From contig JBAMJR010000189.1 of NCBI GenBank assembly GCA_038501785.1, forward strand, positions 2,511,501-2,575,500: a DNA stretch of 64,000 nucleotides, given 5' to 3'. This document shows positions 1-10,934 of this stretch, one piece after another. The first letter of the stretch is position 1; each line of letters begins with the position of its first letter. The position numbers and the translations under genes were made by a program. Below the pieces are notes generated by a model that was not told the origin of the DNA, searched no databases, and saw nothing but the letters and a program-made list of their open reading frames with translations. Source of the DNA: Myoxocephalus aenaeus. Lineage: Eukaryota; Chordata; Actinopteri; Perciformes; Cottidae.

Positions 1-683
1 CTCCATCACCGTCTGGCACACCGCAGCCACTGCCAAGGACAAGGCCAGGCTGCAGCGCATCATCCGCTCTGCTGAGAGGGTGATTGGCTGTAATCTGCCA
101 TCCCTCCAGGACTTGTTCGCCTCCAGGACTCTGAGGCGAGCTAGGAAGATTGCAGCTGACCCCTCTCACCCTGGACATATCCTGTTCGAGTCCCTCCCCT
201 CTGGCAGGAGGCTGAGGTCCATCAGGACCAAGACCTCACGCCACACAAACAGTTTCTTCCCGTCAGCAGTCGGGCTCATCAATGGGGCTCGGGTCCCCCA
301 CTGACTGTCTCTGTCACCCCCAGCTATTTTAATTTTAACTTTTTTTTTTAAATATATTTTCTCTTCTTTATTTTTTATTTCTCTTTACCATTCACTCCTC
401 TGCATACCGCATACTTAAACACTCGTCACTTTAACATACACTTTAACTTAAATACACATGTCACTTTAACGTACATTCACATTAACGTATCTGTTGACTG
501 AGCACTTGCTTATCTTACACATATTTTAATACGAATTGCACTGTTGTTTTCGTTGATTGTTGATTGTTGTTTGTCTCGTCTTACGTCCCATGTCCATGTC
601 CAATGTATGCACCTTCCGCCTCAAAAAATTCCTCGTTTGTGTGAAAACATTCCTGGCAAATAAACGGTTTCTGATTCTGATTC
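1..683 (+). mobile_element. 3' end of an L2-like non-LTR retrotransposon (LINE)
   Basis: From position 2 an open frame encodes the C-terminal end of a LINE reverse-transcriptase polyprotein and stops at 302-304. An AT-rich 3'UTR follows, ending in a TTCTGATTCTGATT-type tail after AATAAA-like sequence. The same protein end and tail recur at 61475-62719 with only scattered substitutions, so both belong to one family. The short TTCTGA tail and the protein suggest the L2/CR1 superfamily; that clade is an inference from memory. The 5' part lies outside the window. Confidence 0.8.
2..304 (+). pseudogene. LINE reverse-transcriptase C-terminal fragment
   Basis: About 100 residues in one open frame, ending at a stop at 302-304. 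They match the last 100 residues of the longer copy at 61479-62426, including the stretches [20 protein letters not shown] and [11 protein letters not shown]. This is the region after the RT domain, so the fragment has no catalytic motif of its own. The start is cut by the window edge, so it cannot be said whether the full element is intact. Confidence 0.75.
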
Positions 684-689
684 CAGGTT

Positions 690-2330
690 TCGAGCATGCT
701 TAGTCCCTCAAAAGTACCTTCGTTGTTGACCGCGAAGGATGGGTCGCCACGGCAACAGTGTTACACAAAACATCAAAAGCTTTGGGGGCTGGCATCATGA
801 AAGTCTTATGTTCATGTAGAAGTAATTGATGTCGATCTGATTGACCTACTAAGAGAAGCAAGCCCAAGTATAGAACATTTTACTTCCTGTTACCATTAGG
901 TGGCACTATGACTCTAATTAAAAATTAGACTGCACATGTCTTCAGGCCTGGACTCGACGCCGTTCATCCATCCATCCATCCATTTTCGGCCGCTTATCCG
1001 GAGTCGGGTCGCGGTGGCAGCAGGTTCAGCAGACCGACCCAGGCTTCCCTCTCACCCGCAACACTTTCCAGCTCATCCTGGGGGATCCCGAGGCGTTCCA
1101 AGGCCAGCGTGTCCTCGGTCTTCCCCGAGGTCTCCTACCAGTTGGACGTGCCTGGAAAACCTCTAATGGGAGGCGTCCAGGAGGCATCCTGACTAGATGC
1201 CCGAACCACCTCAGCTGACTCCTTTCGACACGAAGGAGCAGCGACTCGACTCCAAGCTCCCTCCTGATGTCCGAGCTCCTTACCCTATCTCTAAGGCTGA
1301 GCCCGGCCACCCTACGGAGGAAGCTCATTTCGGCCGCTTGTATCCGAGACCTCATTCTTTCGGTCACGACCGGATGGCCCGTGCCAACGGGTCCGGCACC
1401 CCATACTCCCGCAGCACCCCCTACAAAACCCCCCGAGGGACCCGGTCGAAAGCCTTCTCTAAGTTTACAAAGCACATGTAGACTGGTTGGGCGTTCAACG
1501 GATCCTTAGAATCTTCAAGGTGATGCATTATCAATGTCTTAAGTCTCTTCCAACGCATTTTGAGAGTGATCTGAATAAACTGTGAGGAGCACGGTATACA
1601 AGTAGAAAACATGTAACTTCCTGTTGCCTCTAGGTGGCGCTATGGCTAGGATTAAAAATTATCATATGGATGTCTTCAGGGTCAGGAGGTCATGGCATGA
1701 GAAATATGGAGCAGATTACATCATGTACGGCCGAGTTAAAACAACTTCCATTTTCATGTAAAATGGTGTTTCTTTGCCGCTGCTCTGCGCTCACATAGTT
1801 CGATATTTTTTAAATCCTTTGATAAGCCACACCCTTAAGAGGTTAATTGGTTAATATCTCCTAAACGCACTGAGATATCTTTTCTGATCACATTGAACCA
1901 ATGATGATCCACAGAAAGTTTTGTAAGAATCGGACCCAGAGTTTAGGAGGAGTGGGCAAGACTGTGTTTTATACAAAATTCAAAATGGCGGAAAATCTAA
2001 GTCTCAATATGTTTTTTGTAGAGCAGTTCCACCCAGACATGTGTGCCAAATTTCAAGTCAGTTGGTGATAGTTGGCAAAAAGCGTGGGCTTTCAAACTCA
2101 AGGGGGCACTATAGAGACATTCTTTCCGACTTTTGGCCGACACCCAAATCAGATTGGCATTTTCGCCAAGTCGGATTGGTGTGGAAATTTTGAAGAATGT
2201 AGGTTTAGCCAAAGCACCTCTTTTCCCCATGCAATGACGACAAATAACGAGAATAATAATAATAATAATAAACATTTGAATAACAATAGGTCCTTCGCTC
2301 TGACTACGTCAGTGCTCGGGCCCTAAATAT
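690..2330 (+). repeat. Fish interspersed repeat with internal direct duplication, split by a Rex3-like insert
   Basis: Two related blocks, about 881-945 and 1616-1680, both read roughly acttcctgtt-(n)-aggtggc-ctatg and continue to tgtcttcagg. The sequence on to about 2330 (an AAT-repeat near 2254-2270, then agtgctcgggccct) resembles a repeat I recall as frequent in fish genomes. No protein is encoded. A Rex3-like LINE piece sits between the two blocks. The class and true ends of this repeat are not established. Confidence 0.5.
955..1500 (-). mobile_element. Rex3/RTE-like LINE fragment, internally deleted
   Basis: Read on the minus strand, the piece carries FVNLEKAFDRVPRG (RT domain, 1437-1475), then the C-terminal segment FLRRVAGLSLRDRVR and LRWFGHLVRMP, and ends in a tandem GATG tail (ccatccatccatccat on the plus strand at 965-982). 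GATG-repeat tails are described for Rex3, an RTE-clade LINE of fish. The jump from the DRVPRG motif straight to the C-terminal region shows a large internal deletion, and the frames are broken, so this is a dead copy. Confidence 0.75.
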
Positions 2331-2388
2331 AAAACACTATGCTATATTATACATAATTGCTTTCAGAAGAGATATTTTTACTTTTAAT

Positions 2389-2390
<2 letters not shown>

Positions 2391-2459
<69 letters not shown>
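2391..2459. repeat. (TA)n microsatellite with short CA end
   Basis: About 60 bases of uninterrupted TA repeat followed by cacacacac. No coding potential. Confidence 0.95.
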
Positions 2460-2572
2460 GTTGTGTGCACACTGCAGCAGATGTATGGTAAATGGAAAGC
2501 ATTTTTATAGCGCTTTTATCTGAAGCGCTTTACAGCATATGATTCACATCAACCCATTCACACACACATCTA

Positions 2573-3792
2573 CACTCACCTAAAGGATTATTAGGAACAC
2601 CATACTAATACTGTGTTTGACCCCCTTTCGCCTTCAGAACTGCCTTAATTCTACGTGACATTGATTCAACAAGGTGCTGAAAGCATTCTTTAGAAATGTT
2701 GGCCCATATTGATAGGATAGCATCTTGCAGTTGATGGAGATTTGTGGGATGCACATCCAGGGCACGAAGCTCCCGTTCCACCACATCCCAAAGATGCTCT
2801 ATTGGGTTGAGATCTGGTGACTGTGGGGGCCATTTTAGTACAGTGAACTCATTGTCATGTTCAAGAAACCAATTTGAAATGATTCCAGCTTTGTGACATG
2901 GTGCATTATCCTGCTGGAAGTAGCCATCAGAGGATGGGTACATGGTGGCCATAAAGGGATGGACATGGTCAGAAACAATGCTCAGGTAAGCCGTGGCATT
3001 TAAACGATGCCCAATTGGCACTAAGGGGCCTAAAGTGTGCCAAGAAAACATCCCCCACACCATTACACCACCACCACCAGCCTGCACAGTGGTAACAAGG
3101 CATGATGGATCCATGTTCTCATTCTGTTTACGCCAAATTCTGACTCTACCATCTGAATGTCTCAACAGAAATCGAGACTCATCAGACCAGGCAACATTTT
3201 TCCAGTCTTCAACTGTCCAATTTTGGTGAGCTCTTGCAAATTGTAGGCTCTTTTTCCTATTTGTAGTGGAGATGAGTGGTACCCGGTGGGGTCTTCTGCA
3301 GTTGTAGCCCATCCGCCTCAAGGTTGTGCGTGTTGTGGCTTCACAAATGCTTTGCTGCATACCTCGGTTGTAACGAGTGGTTATTTCAGTCAAAGTTGCT
3401 CTTCTATCAGCTTGAATCAGTCGGCCCATTCTCCTCTGACCTCTAGCACCAACAAGGCATTTTCGCCCACAGGACTGCTGCATACTGGATGTTTTTCCCT
3501 TTTCACACCATTATTTGTAAACCCTAGAATGGTTGTGCGTGAAAATCCCAGTAACTGAGCAGATTGTGAAATACTCAGACCGGCCCGTCTGGCACCAACA
3601 ACCATGCCACGCTCAAAATTGCTTAAATCACCTTTCTTTCCCATTCTGACATTCAGTTTGGAGTTCAGGAGATTGTCTTGACCAGGACCACACCCCTAAA
3701 TGCATTGAAGCAACTGCCATGTGATTGGTTGATTAGATAATTGCATTAATGAGAAATTGAACAGGTGTTCCTAATAATCCTTTAGGTGAGTG
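2573..3792 (-). mobile_element. Tc1/mariner element, DD36E (Incomer-type)
   Basis: Terminal inverted repeats of 29 bases are identical: the left begins CACTCACCTAAAGGATTATT at 2573 and the right copy ends at 3792. Both are flanked by TA (2571-2572 and 3793-3794), the usual Tc1/mariner target duplication. The 1.22-kb element contains one minus-strand transposase gene with a frameshift. Perfect terminal repeats and one visible lesion point to fairly recent insertion. Confidence 0.92.
2605..3644 (-). pseudogene. Tc1/mariner DD36E transposase, one frameshift
   Basis: The start codon is at 3644 (MGKKGDLSNFERG), giving an N-terminal helix-turn-helix region typical of Tc1 transposases. The frame shifts between about 3450 and 3500, and the rest continues in another frame down to 2605. 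Catalytic motifs in order are WSDESRF, QQDNAPCH and SPDLNPIEHLW. Counting between the second D and the E gives 36 intervening residues. That spacing defines the DD36E or Incomer family as I remember it, in contrast to DD34E of classical Tc1. All three acidic residues are present, so the frameshift is the only obvious inactivating change. Two ORFs that overlap here are parts of this one gene. Confidence 0.88.
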
Positions 3793-3840
3793 TATTTTAT
3801 GGTGGAGGCTACCATGCATGATCCCAACTCATCACTAGAC

Positions 3841-5442
3841 CAGGGTACCCGCGAGGTCTTAAAAACTTGAAAAAGTCTTAAATTTAGTATTCATAATTTA
3901 AGGCCTTAAAAAGGTATTAAAGTTTGTCAACAGGTCTTAAATTTCGTTCATCAAGTCTTAATTTTTACCCCCTTCCTTATTTGATACGGCGCCACAACAT
4001 TTGTTTATTGTTCGTTGTTACAACGAATCTTAGTACACCCAAACGTCGCATCCAAAATATCAGGCAACCTGTATATGGCTCTGAACTGGCTGAGACGCTG
4101 TAGAGTTTAACAGCTGATCGCGCGCCACCCGCCACACGCTAACTAGCGCGCTCGCAGGTTTGCATCGAGCTATGCGAACCTGCTTTCCCGTTTCCATCGC
4201 GCGTGTCTCACAAGCAGGGTCAGATGCACTTGCCAGTAGTGTTACAGAGTCCACAGTCCTCCAGCTAAAGATTTTTCTTCTCTGTAAATTAAAGGGTTCT
4301 TCCCCAGGTAGCCAAAATGACCTTGTCCGGATCCGGCTTAAGCTAGACGCGCCGGAAGAAACATGTCCGGCCCGGGTCCCGTTGCCGATTCTGCTGATAC
4401 TCGGCATGAATGACGCCCCAGAATCGGACCGAATACACTGGCCCCATTCCGGCTGCCGTCACTGCCGTCACTCGGCCGTAATTGAAACTAACCTGGGGCC
4501 AGCACTGGCCTGAAGCCGGCACTACAGAAAACACGTCGCCAGGGTCCGGTTGCCGACTCAGCGAAGTCTCAGAATGACGCCCCAGAATCGAGTTGAATAT
4601 ATTCATCATGACACAAAAACAATACTTTACTTACTAAATTAAGCCTATCAAGATCCCATTGTTTGGTAACACAAGCAGCCAACAAATGCCAAATAAGATA
4701 ACATTTTATATATAATAATATATGACAAGAAAATATTGTTCATTATTATATAACAATACAATAAAATAAGACACGTAGACCAAAATGTTAGAGTACATTT
4801 TAATGAACTGAATGCACACAGGGTCAAATTAAATTACATTCAAAATAGACTAATTAAACACGAAGACCACCGTCACTCCGGCACCTTCACGGAGGTTGCA
4901 GCCTGGTAGAAAACAGACACAAAAAAAGAGTTGTGAGATCTCACAAAAATATTCTACTTCAATCCATACCGTACACACATTTCACTGCGATAAAAACGTC
5001 TGCTAGATCGTAACTACATTTTGATTTCAGGAGATAAAACATTGCAATACAATTTCGCCATGTGTTCATTAATTTAACGTTAAAGCTAATCCAACCCTGC
5101 TTGCCTTTGTAAACCAGCTGGCTCGGTTAAAACAGTTATACGGTGCAGTGCGAGGCGTTGTTACACATGTCTGTGCTCACACATCATGGCTTGATAAATA
5201 CAAAAGTCTTCTTTCATTGCAGGGTCAGCTAACAGCATTATTCGGGTCCTAGACACGTTTTCTAGCTAACGTGCTTCTGTCTTATGATTAAAGTTATTTG
5301 ATTGATTGATTGATTTCCTATTTTTTTCATTCATACGCATATCAGGAAAGGTGCGATGTTGGTCTTAAATTTCATTTAAAGTGGTCTTGAAAAGGTCTTA
5401 AAAAGTCTTAAATTTGAGATGAAAAATCCTGGGGGTACCCTG
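3841..5442. mobile_element. Non-autonomous TIR DNA transposon (hAT-like?) with 5-bp target duplication
   Basis: The left end cagggtaccc at 3841 and the right end gggtaccctg at 5442 are inverted. Inside both ends are diverged repeats of 'ggtcttaaa' and 'aagtcttaaattt'. The flanks share TAGAC (3836-3840 and 5443-5447), a possible 5-base target duplication. The middle is GC-rich at 4300-4600 with two diverged copies of a block around gaatgacgccccagaatcg. No transposase was seen. The superfamily is uncertain. Confidence 0.65.
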
Positions 5443-6098
5443 TAGACGAGTCATATTTGCCTCCAACATAAAGTTAAGCAAATCTAACACAGTGACTAAC
5501 TTGTTCAGGTGTTTTATGGCCATCATCATCATTCTGGCTTTCAGTCTCCTGGATCAGCAGATGAAATATTATACAAATATTTATAAATTATAAAATTGTC
5601 AATATTTGTGTTTTTGAGCTATGGAATATACCCAGTAATATTTTTAAAATAGGATATCTGCGCCAAATATATGCTTTTCCTGCTTGTCCTGCTCTGCTCA
5701 TGCACCTCTGAGCTGCATGTCTGTGATGCTCATGCACGTCCTCTCTGCTCCAGTACGTCTCTAATGCGCGTGCACGTCGTGGGGCTCAAGCGATTCTGCC
5801 CAAGGAACACGGGTCTAATACGCAGTTTAGCCAATCACTGATTAAAGAAATAAATGAATGACATCCAATCAGCACCCTAAAAAAGACTTCCGGGAGGGAT
5901 ATTCTCATCAAGCCCAAGGCTGCGCGGTCCGTGTCTCTGTCTCCTCGGGCAGATGAGGCGCACGCCACCCATGATAACAACATGACAGCAGCGAGCTCTT
6001 CAAATAAAACCAAACGCTAACTATGTATAATCTCTCCTCCAACACCTGTTTGAGAGAAGACCTTTGGCTGAGAAACTACAGGTAAAACACCTGGTCCC
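5443..6098. other. Unannotated non-coding stretch
   Basis: No gene, RNA or clear repeat was seen. The open frames are short and look fortuitous. Confidence 0.5.
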
Positions 6099-6099
6099 A

Positions 6100-6295
6100 G
6101 ATCAACCGGACCGGTGGAACGACCGGTACCACCGGTCCGAAAAGCAATGCAGATTTCTTTCTGTGCCTGAGCCGATTTAAATACTTCTTTTACATTACTG
6201 TGTAATGTTGCACAATACTAAAATGGGAGCACGGTACTTAAAAACAATATGCATATTTTTTGTATCGATACTTTATTCAAATAGCGCGGATCAGA

Positions 6296-6352
<57 letters not shown>

Positions 6353-6815
6353 CAGAGACGGGCTCAAGGGGACGGGGCTGCAGCGCACACAGACACAGTG
6401 AGCGCCTCACAGAGTGATCGCTGGGGAGACATGCACGAGCCGTGCCGACTGTCTCGGCTTGTTGGAACAAAGCTCTCCCAGTTGATAATAATGATGTGTA
6501 GTCCAGTAAAGCAGCAGTTTGTAGAATCCAACAGTTTCTGAGTTCTGTTGCACACGGTCCCAATCAGGCCACCTGATGCTTGTGTCTGTTCTTTTTTTTT
6601 TATATATATATATATATATTGTTTATAGTTTGAAGTTAAAAAGTTTGAAGCTGTAGTTTGAAGTCAAGTGTTTTGTATTTATTTATTTATATTTAAAGTA
6701 TACTTTAAATAGTTAATATATTGTTCAATTTGAAGAAAAAAATCTGCACCGTTTAGGCACCGGTATCGTTTTAAAAGTATCGTTTTAGCACCGGTATTGA
6801 AAATCCCTACTTATA
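6100..6815. repeat. Possible DNA-element remnant bounded by accggt-rich ends
   Basis: Both sides carry accggta/ggtatcg motifs (6105-6140 and 6755-6800), suggesting eroded inverted ends. Within it are a (CT)n tract and a short (TA)n tract. No protein and no target duplication were found, so the interpretation is weak. Confidence 0.3.
6299..6346. repeat. (CT)n microsatellite
   Basis: About 24 uninterrupted CT units. The Leu-Ser or Arg-Glu runs in overlapping frames are artefacts of this tract. Confidence 0.95.
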
Positions 6816-7004
6816 ATATAATGAATTGTATTAATAAGATGTCCTTATTATGTCAAAGTGTTGGAATAAATGTTAAATATTTAACTGCAAAATAGTAATG
6901 CGTGATACCTTTTTTTGCATTGAATCATACTGGGATTAGATGGCCCCACCAAAAAATGCCACCAGCCGCCACTGCTCACAGCCATAGAATGACAGTATGT
7001 AGAG

Positions 7005-7140
7005 TTTGCATGTTTTCTTCCCATGTCGGTGTGGGTTCTCCGGCTTCCCCCCACAGTCCAAATACATGCAGCTTAGGTTTATTTAAATTGCCCGTCGGTG
7101 TGGATGTTTGTCTGTTTCTATATGTCAGTCCTGCAGGGTA
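7005..7140 (+). repeat. Degenerate fish interspersed repeat
   Basis: Contains gagtttgcatgttttcttcc, gtgggttctccggcttcc, cacagtccaaatacatgcag and aaattgcccgtcggtgtg. I recall these phrases, in this order, from a very common fish repeat. The class is not determined and no coding sequence is present. Confidence 0.5.
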
Positions 7141-7854
7141 AGCGGTTAATGAAAATGTATGCAGCATTTTGGACCACTTGTAGGCAGGGAAGTCTTGCAA
7201 TGACAGGTGAAGGGACAATACTTTTTATCAGCATCGGGACGACACCAGCTGGGTGGATATAACAACCTCCATTTGGTCCGAATTCAGCTGTAGAAAATTA
7301 TCTGCCAACCAATTTTGCCAAACAGACTCGGTGTGGTTACAATTATGAGCGTAACACCCAGGTTGATAAATGCAGTGATTTCCTCTAGTTTTTCAACAGC
7401 ACAGAGAGAGAACGGCATCTCCTACCGACGGAACATTCTGCTCCTTTTGATTTCCTCTGCCGCTGGGAGATCATCTGAATTTTAATGCAGCGAAAATGAA
7501 CACAGCGAGATGCTCCTTTTCCTCTCTGTCAACTGTCAATCACAAGTTTCTTTCTCTCGAGTGCGAGCCTATAAAAACCAAACGGGACTGGGGGGATCAA
7601 CTTGTACATCTGGAAGTTGAGATATGACTCAATTCAAGCCACCAATACATCGGAAAAGCCAGAACAACATTTGACAGCTACTTTAAAAGTGCTGTGTAAC
7701 TGACATTACTGGGTCAGTTTACTGAGTACATGTATTACAATTACAGGTATGATTGGCAAAAAGCCAGAAAATATACAGATCGTCCACATCCATCCACAAA
7801 ATAATCCTATCCCATACCACCCTAAGGTTATATTGCTTTTTGTTTGTTTACCTA

Positions 7855-8335
7855 GAGCAGGCCTGGCCAACCCGCAGCTCTTTGCCTGGTTTCATGCGGC
7901 TCTTACGTTCATATTGAAGTTTGTGTTTTTATTTTTTTATTTTTAAAATCTTTTTATTGATTTTGCAAATACTTTAGACAGAGGTAGGACAGATTACCCC
8001 TCCAAAAAATTGGGATATACAGAATAGTACATTCAGTTGTAAGTCTCTTGGAAGTAGTGTTTGTGTTTTTTTAATGTGCGTGTTCGCTTCGCTTGAGTTC
8101 AATACGGTATTTCACAAGTCACCAGCGCCGCCCTGAATAAGCAAAGAGCCAGATATGCAACACTGATTGAAAACCTGCACGAAAGCTTTGTGACCCGGTT
8201 CCACGATCTACAACTGAAAAGGCCACAGATTACGTTCATTTAATGCGGAGACGGACTGTTTGAAAGCCCCGCTAGTCACAGCTTCTCTGACGCACCTTGA
8301 AATATCTCCTGAACTTCTCCTCAGACCTCAATGTT
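7855..8335 (+). mobile_element. Probable hAT-type transposase remnant
   Basis: From about 8137 a short frame reads RARYATLIENLHESFVTRF and continues with a KRPQ segment before a stop. This resembles the middle of hAT/GTF2IRD2-like transposase genes. Upstream, gcaggcctggccaacccgcagctc resembles a hAT terminus. The remnant is too short and broken to be sure. Confidence 0.35.
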
Positions 8336-8339
8336 TGTA

Positions 8340-10930
8340 TTGTGTGAATTACACCATCAGTAGCTTGTAGGCTGTGGAGTGGTCCAGGCTTTCTTCTTGC
8401 AGAGCGTTTGATGCAAGAGCAGTGACTTCAAATGCTGGGGTGGTGATTTCCATGCAGAGGATGAATGCCAAGTTAATCGCTTTTTTTTTTTCATACAACA
8501 CAAAGAAGATGCCTGCCTGTATATCTCTCCCTCTCTCTCTCTTCATTAAACATGACAAACGTCAGTAAACAGCTGGACAAGGCTTTGAAATCACGGATTT
8601 CGTGAGTTTTTAGTTTGTTTATTTTTTAGTAAACGTTGGACCAGTTGCGACGTAATGTTTTCACCGGCACTAATGTTGTGGTTCATTTATCACCAAACAA
8701 CGTCGGGGGATTGCACAAACAGTCATTACCTGTCTGTCTAATGCTGCGGGTCAGAAGTAGGCTGCACCCGTTTAGCGCTCACCACTGCATGAGCACTACG
8801 TGGAGGAGGAGGGGGGGGCTGTCGGGGCGAAATTCTCACAAGAACTCAAATAAATGCCCCGTCAGATATCAAAACACATTTGGGGGGAATTGATGACAGT
8901 CATTTTTATTCTTAAATACTGATGAATGAAGAAAACAATTGGGCTCCAGCAGAAGGGGCACTTTTCTCATCCAGGGCAAAAGGGCAGGTGCTTGAGCACC
9001 ACTAGGGGTCTATCTGTGCACGTGCCTGCCCATGTGAAATAATTGCTTCGAGTGGCAACAACAGAATACAAGCCAGATTTGAAGAGGATTGTTCAAGGCA
9101 AGGAATGCCAGAAGTCCCACTAAGCAACATGCATAGTAAAAGAAAAACGCTATTGTAAATTATATTTTTGTTTGTGGCCTTGGTTGAACTGAGAGTTTGT
9201 GTGTGTGAGACAGTGCACACAATGTTCATTGTTGAAAAGGACTGGCCTGTGGTCTTAGTACTGTAGGAGTCAATTTCTGTCATTATCGTGTGTGTGTGTG
9301 TGTGTGGTTAAGAGTGACAAGATTAAATATAGCAGCCGAAAATCTTTAACTAATTACAAAATAATGAAATGGGAGAAATTAATCTTTGTCAAATCAAGAC
9401 AAAGATCACAGATAAACTGCCAATACATCCTAAGCATCTGCACAAACTGACATGAATGTGATGAGGCATCAATAACAGCACAGAGACAGCAATGTTAAAA
9501 AAACAAAAACATTTATTTACAAATAGATATTTTGCAGAGTGACTCCAAAGTTTCTGTAAAAGATTGTCATACCAAAACACGGTTCAGTCGTCTCTAACTT
9601 GAATTGTACAACAAGTGTGACACTGTGAGCATAAAATACATGCACATATCTGTACACTCTGTTCCCGTCACCAAAATAGATCTGATTACAAAAGATAGTG
9701 CTCAATATAAACATCTGTGGAGTTCGGTTTCACCAGCTTACTCACTATTCGCTTTTCACAAGTTCTGACATATTCCTCTTCTGAGTGCTGTGTATTAAAA
9801 TAACGGCGCTGCTAAAGCTTAGCAAAAATAGACTCTGCAACGTCTCTCGCTGTCGCCGTCTGAATATTAAAAACAGGTTTTCCATCTTCAACAGCAAATA
9901 CTGATGTTGTTGCTGGCAGAAGACGGGGTTCAGGGGAAAATACGAAACGTATCTTTTCTCTCTTTACAGTGGTAAAGGCAAAACTAGTGTTTCCCTAACC
10001 CCGATTGTGTCTGAGGTTAAGCCGGTGACAGGAAGCTGGAAAGCTCAAGATCAGACAGGAGAAGAAAAAGAAAAGTGTTCGGGAGGTTGGCAAATAATTT
10101 CTGGAGAGTGTCTTGGCTGAGCAATGCATGAGCACAGTTAGAAAGAAAATAAAAAGAGAGAACTTCGACCTGTGCCCCGCTTATAGAAATAAATATATAG
10201 ATATTTGGATTAGCTGATTGAGGGAGAAGCTTGAACAAAGGACTGCTCTAGGACTTTAACAGGAAAGGAGAAGCTGGCAACATGCGATTCAATCTATGAA
10301 GTCAATCAACCTTCAGTTTGTCAGCACTTCTAAGCAGCAGCGCAGGACAATGCATCGTTTCACTTGAGAAAATAGTACTCCAAAGAGAAGAAAAAAAAAC
10401 AGAATATGAGGTATGGGGAGATTTCTAAGATTGATCCATGTGGATTATTCGATTGGTGTAGTTTTCATTTTTTTTTCTTCATTAAAGCCACTATGCATTT
10501 GCTATCAAATAGCACCCACCAGTGGTTGCATGGAAAAAGACATGCCGTGCCGACACCCACAGAACGAACATCTGTCCCCTGGACGCTGACAATGAAACAG
10601 TCAGATGGGTAGTTTCACAACCGATGGTTGACGAGAACACACGCACACCATCGCAGCGTCATTGACTACGCTCACATGCAAAACTATTCAGGTTTTGTTT
10701 GCCCTCACTCCCTCTCTTTTTTTTTTACATTTAAATAGAACCCTGATCGAAAATGTATATTCCAAATATTTCTGCTTTTTTAGTGTCGCATTACTGACAA
10801 ACTAAATTTAGACTGCAACCTGTCCAAAGATATTAAATATTGGCATATCCCTAGTCTTAAAAATTTGAAAAGATACATTCAGAAAGAGCCTTATTCATAA
10901 AATGCTGCATCATATCGTGAAAAAAGAAAA
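8340..10930. other. Non-coding region, nothing recognised
   Basis: No exon with convincing splice sites or conserved protein was seen. On the minus strand an AATAAA signal lies at about 9508-9514 within A/T-rich, UTR-like sequence running to about 10300. This could be the 3' end of a long minus-strand transcript, but no gene can be tied to it from sequence alone. Confidence 0.4.
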
Positions 10931-10934
10931 ACAC

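Larger units (their letters stand above)
2483..3840 (+). repeat. Fish repeat interrupted by the Incomer-like element
   Basis: 2483-2572 (atggtaaatgg... tagcgctttt ... cccattcacacacacat) and 3793-3840 (ggtggaggctaccatgc...) read as the two halves of one repeat that I recall as common in fish genomes. The Tc1-like element at 2573-3792 separates them. The second half stops at 3841, where another TIR element begins. The family name is not known to me. Confidence 0.55.

Noticed and set aside
9002..10238. Possible minus-strand gene ending near 9510
   Set aside because: Only an AATAAA signal and A/T-rich sequence support it; no coding exon could be linked.
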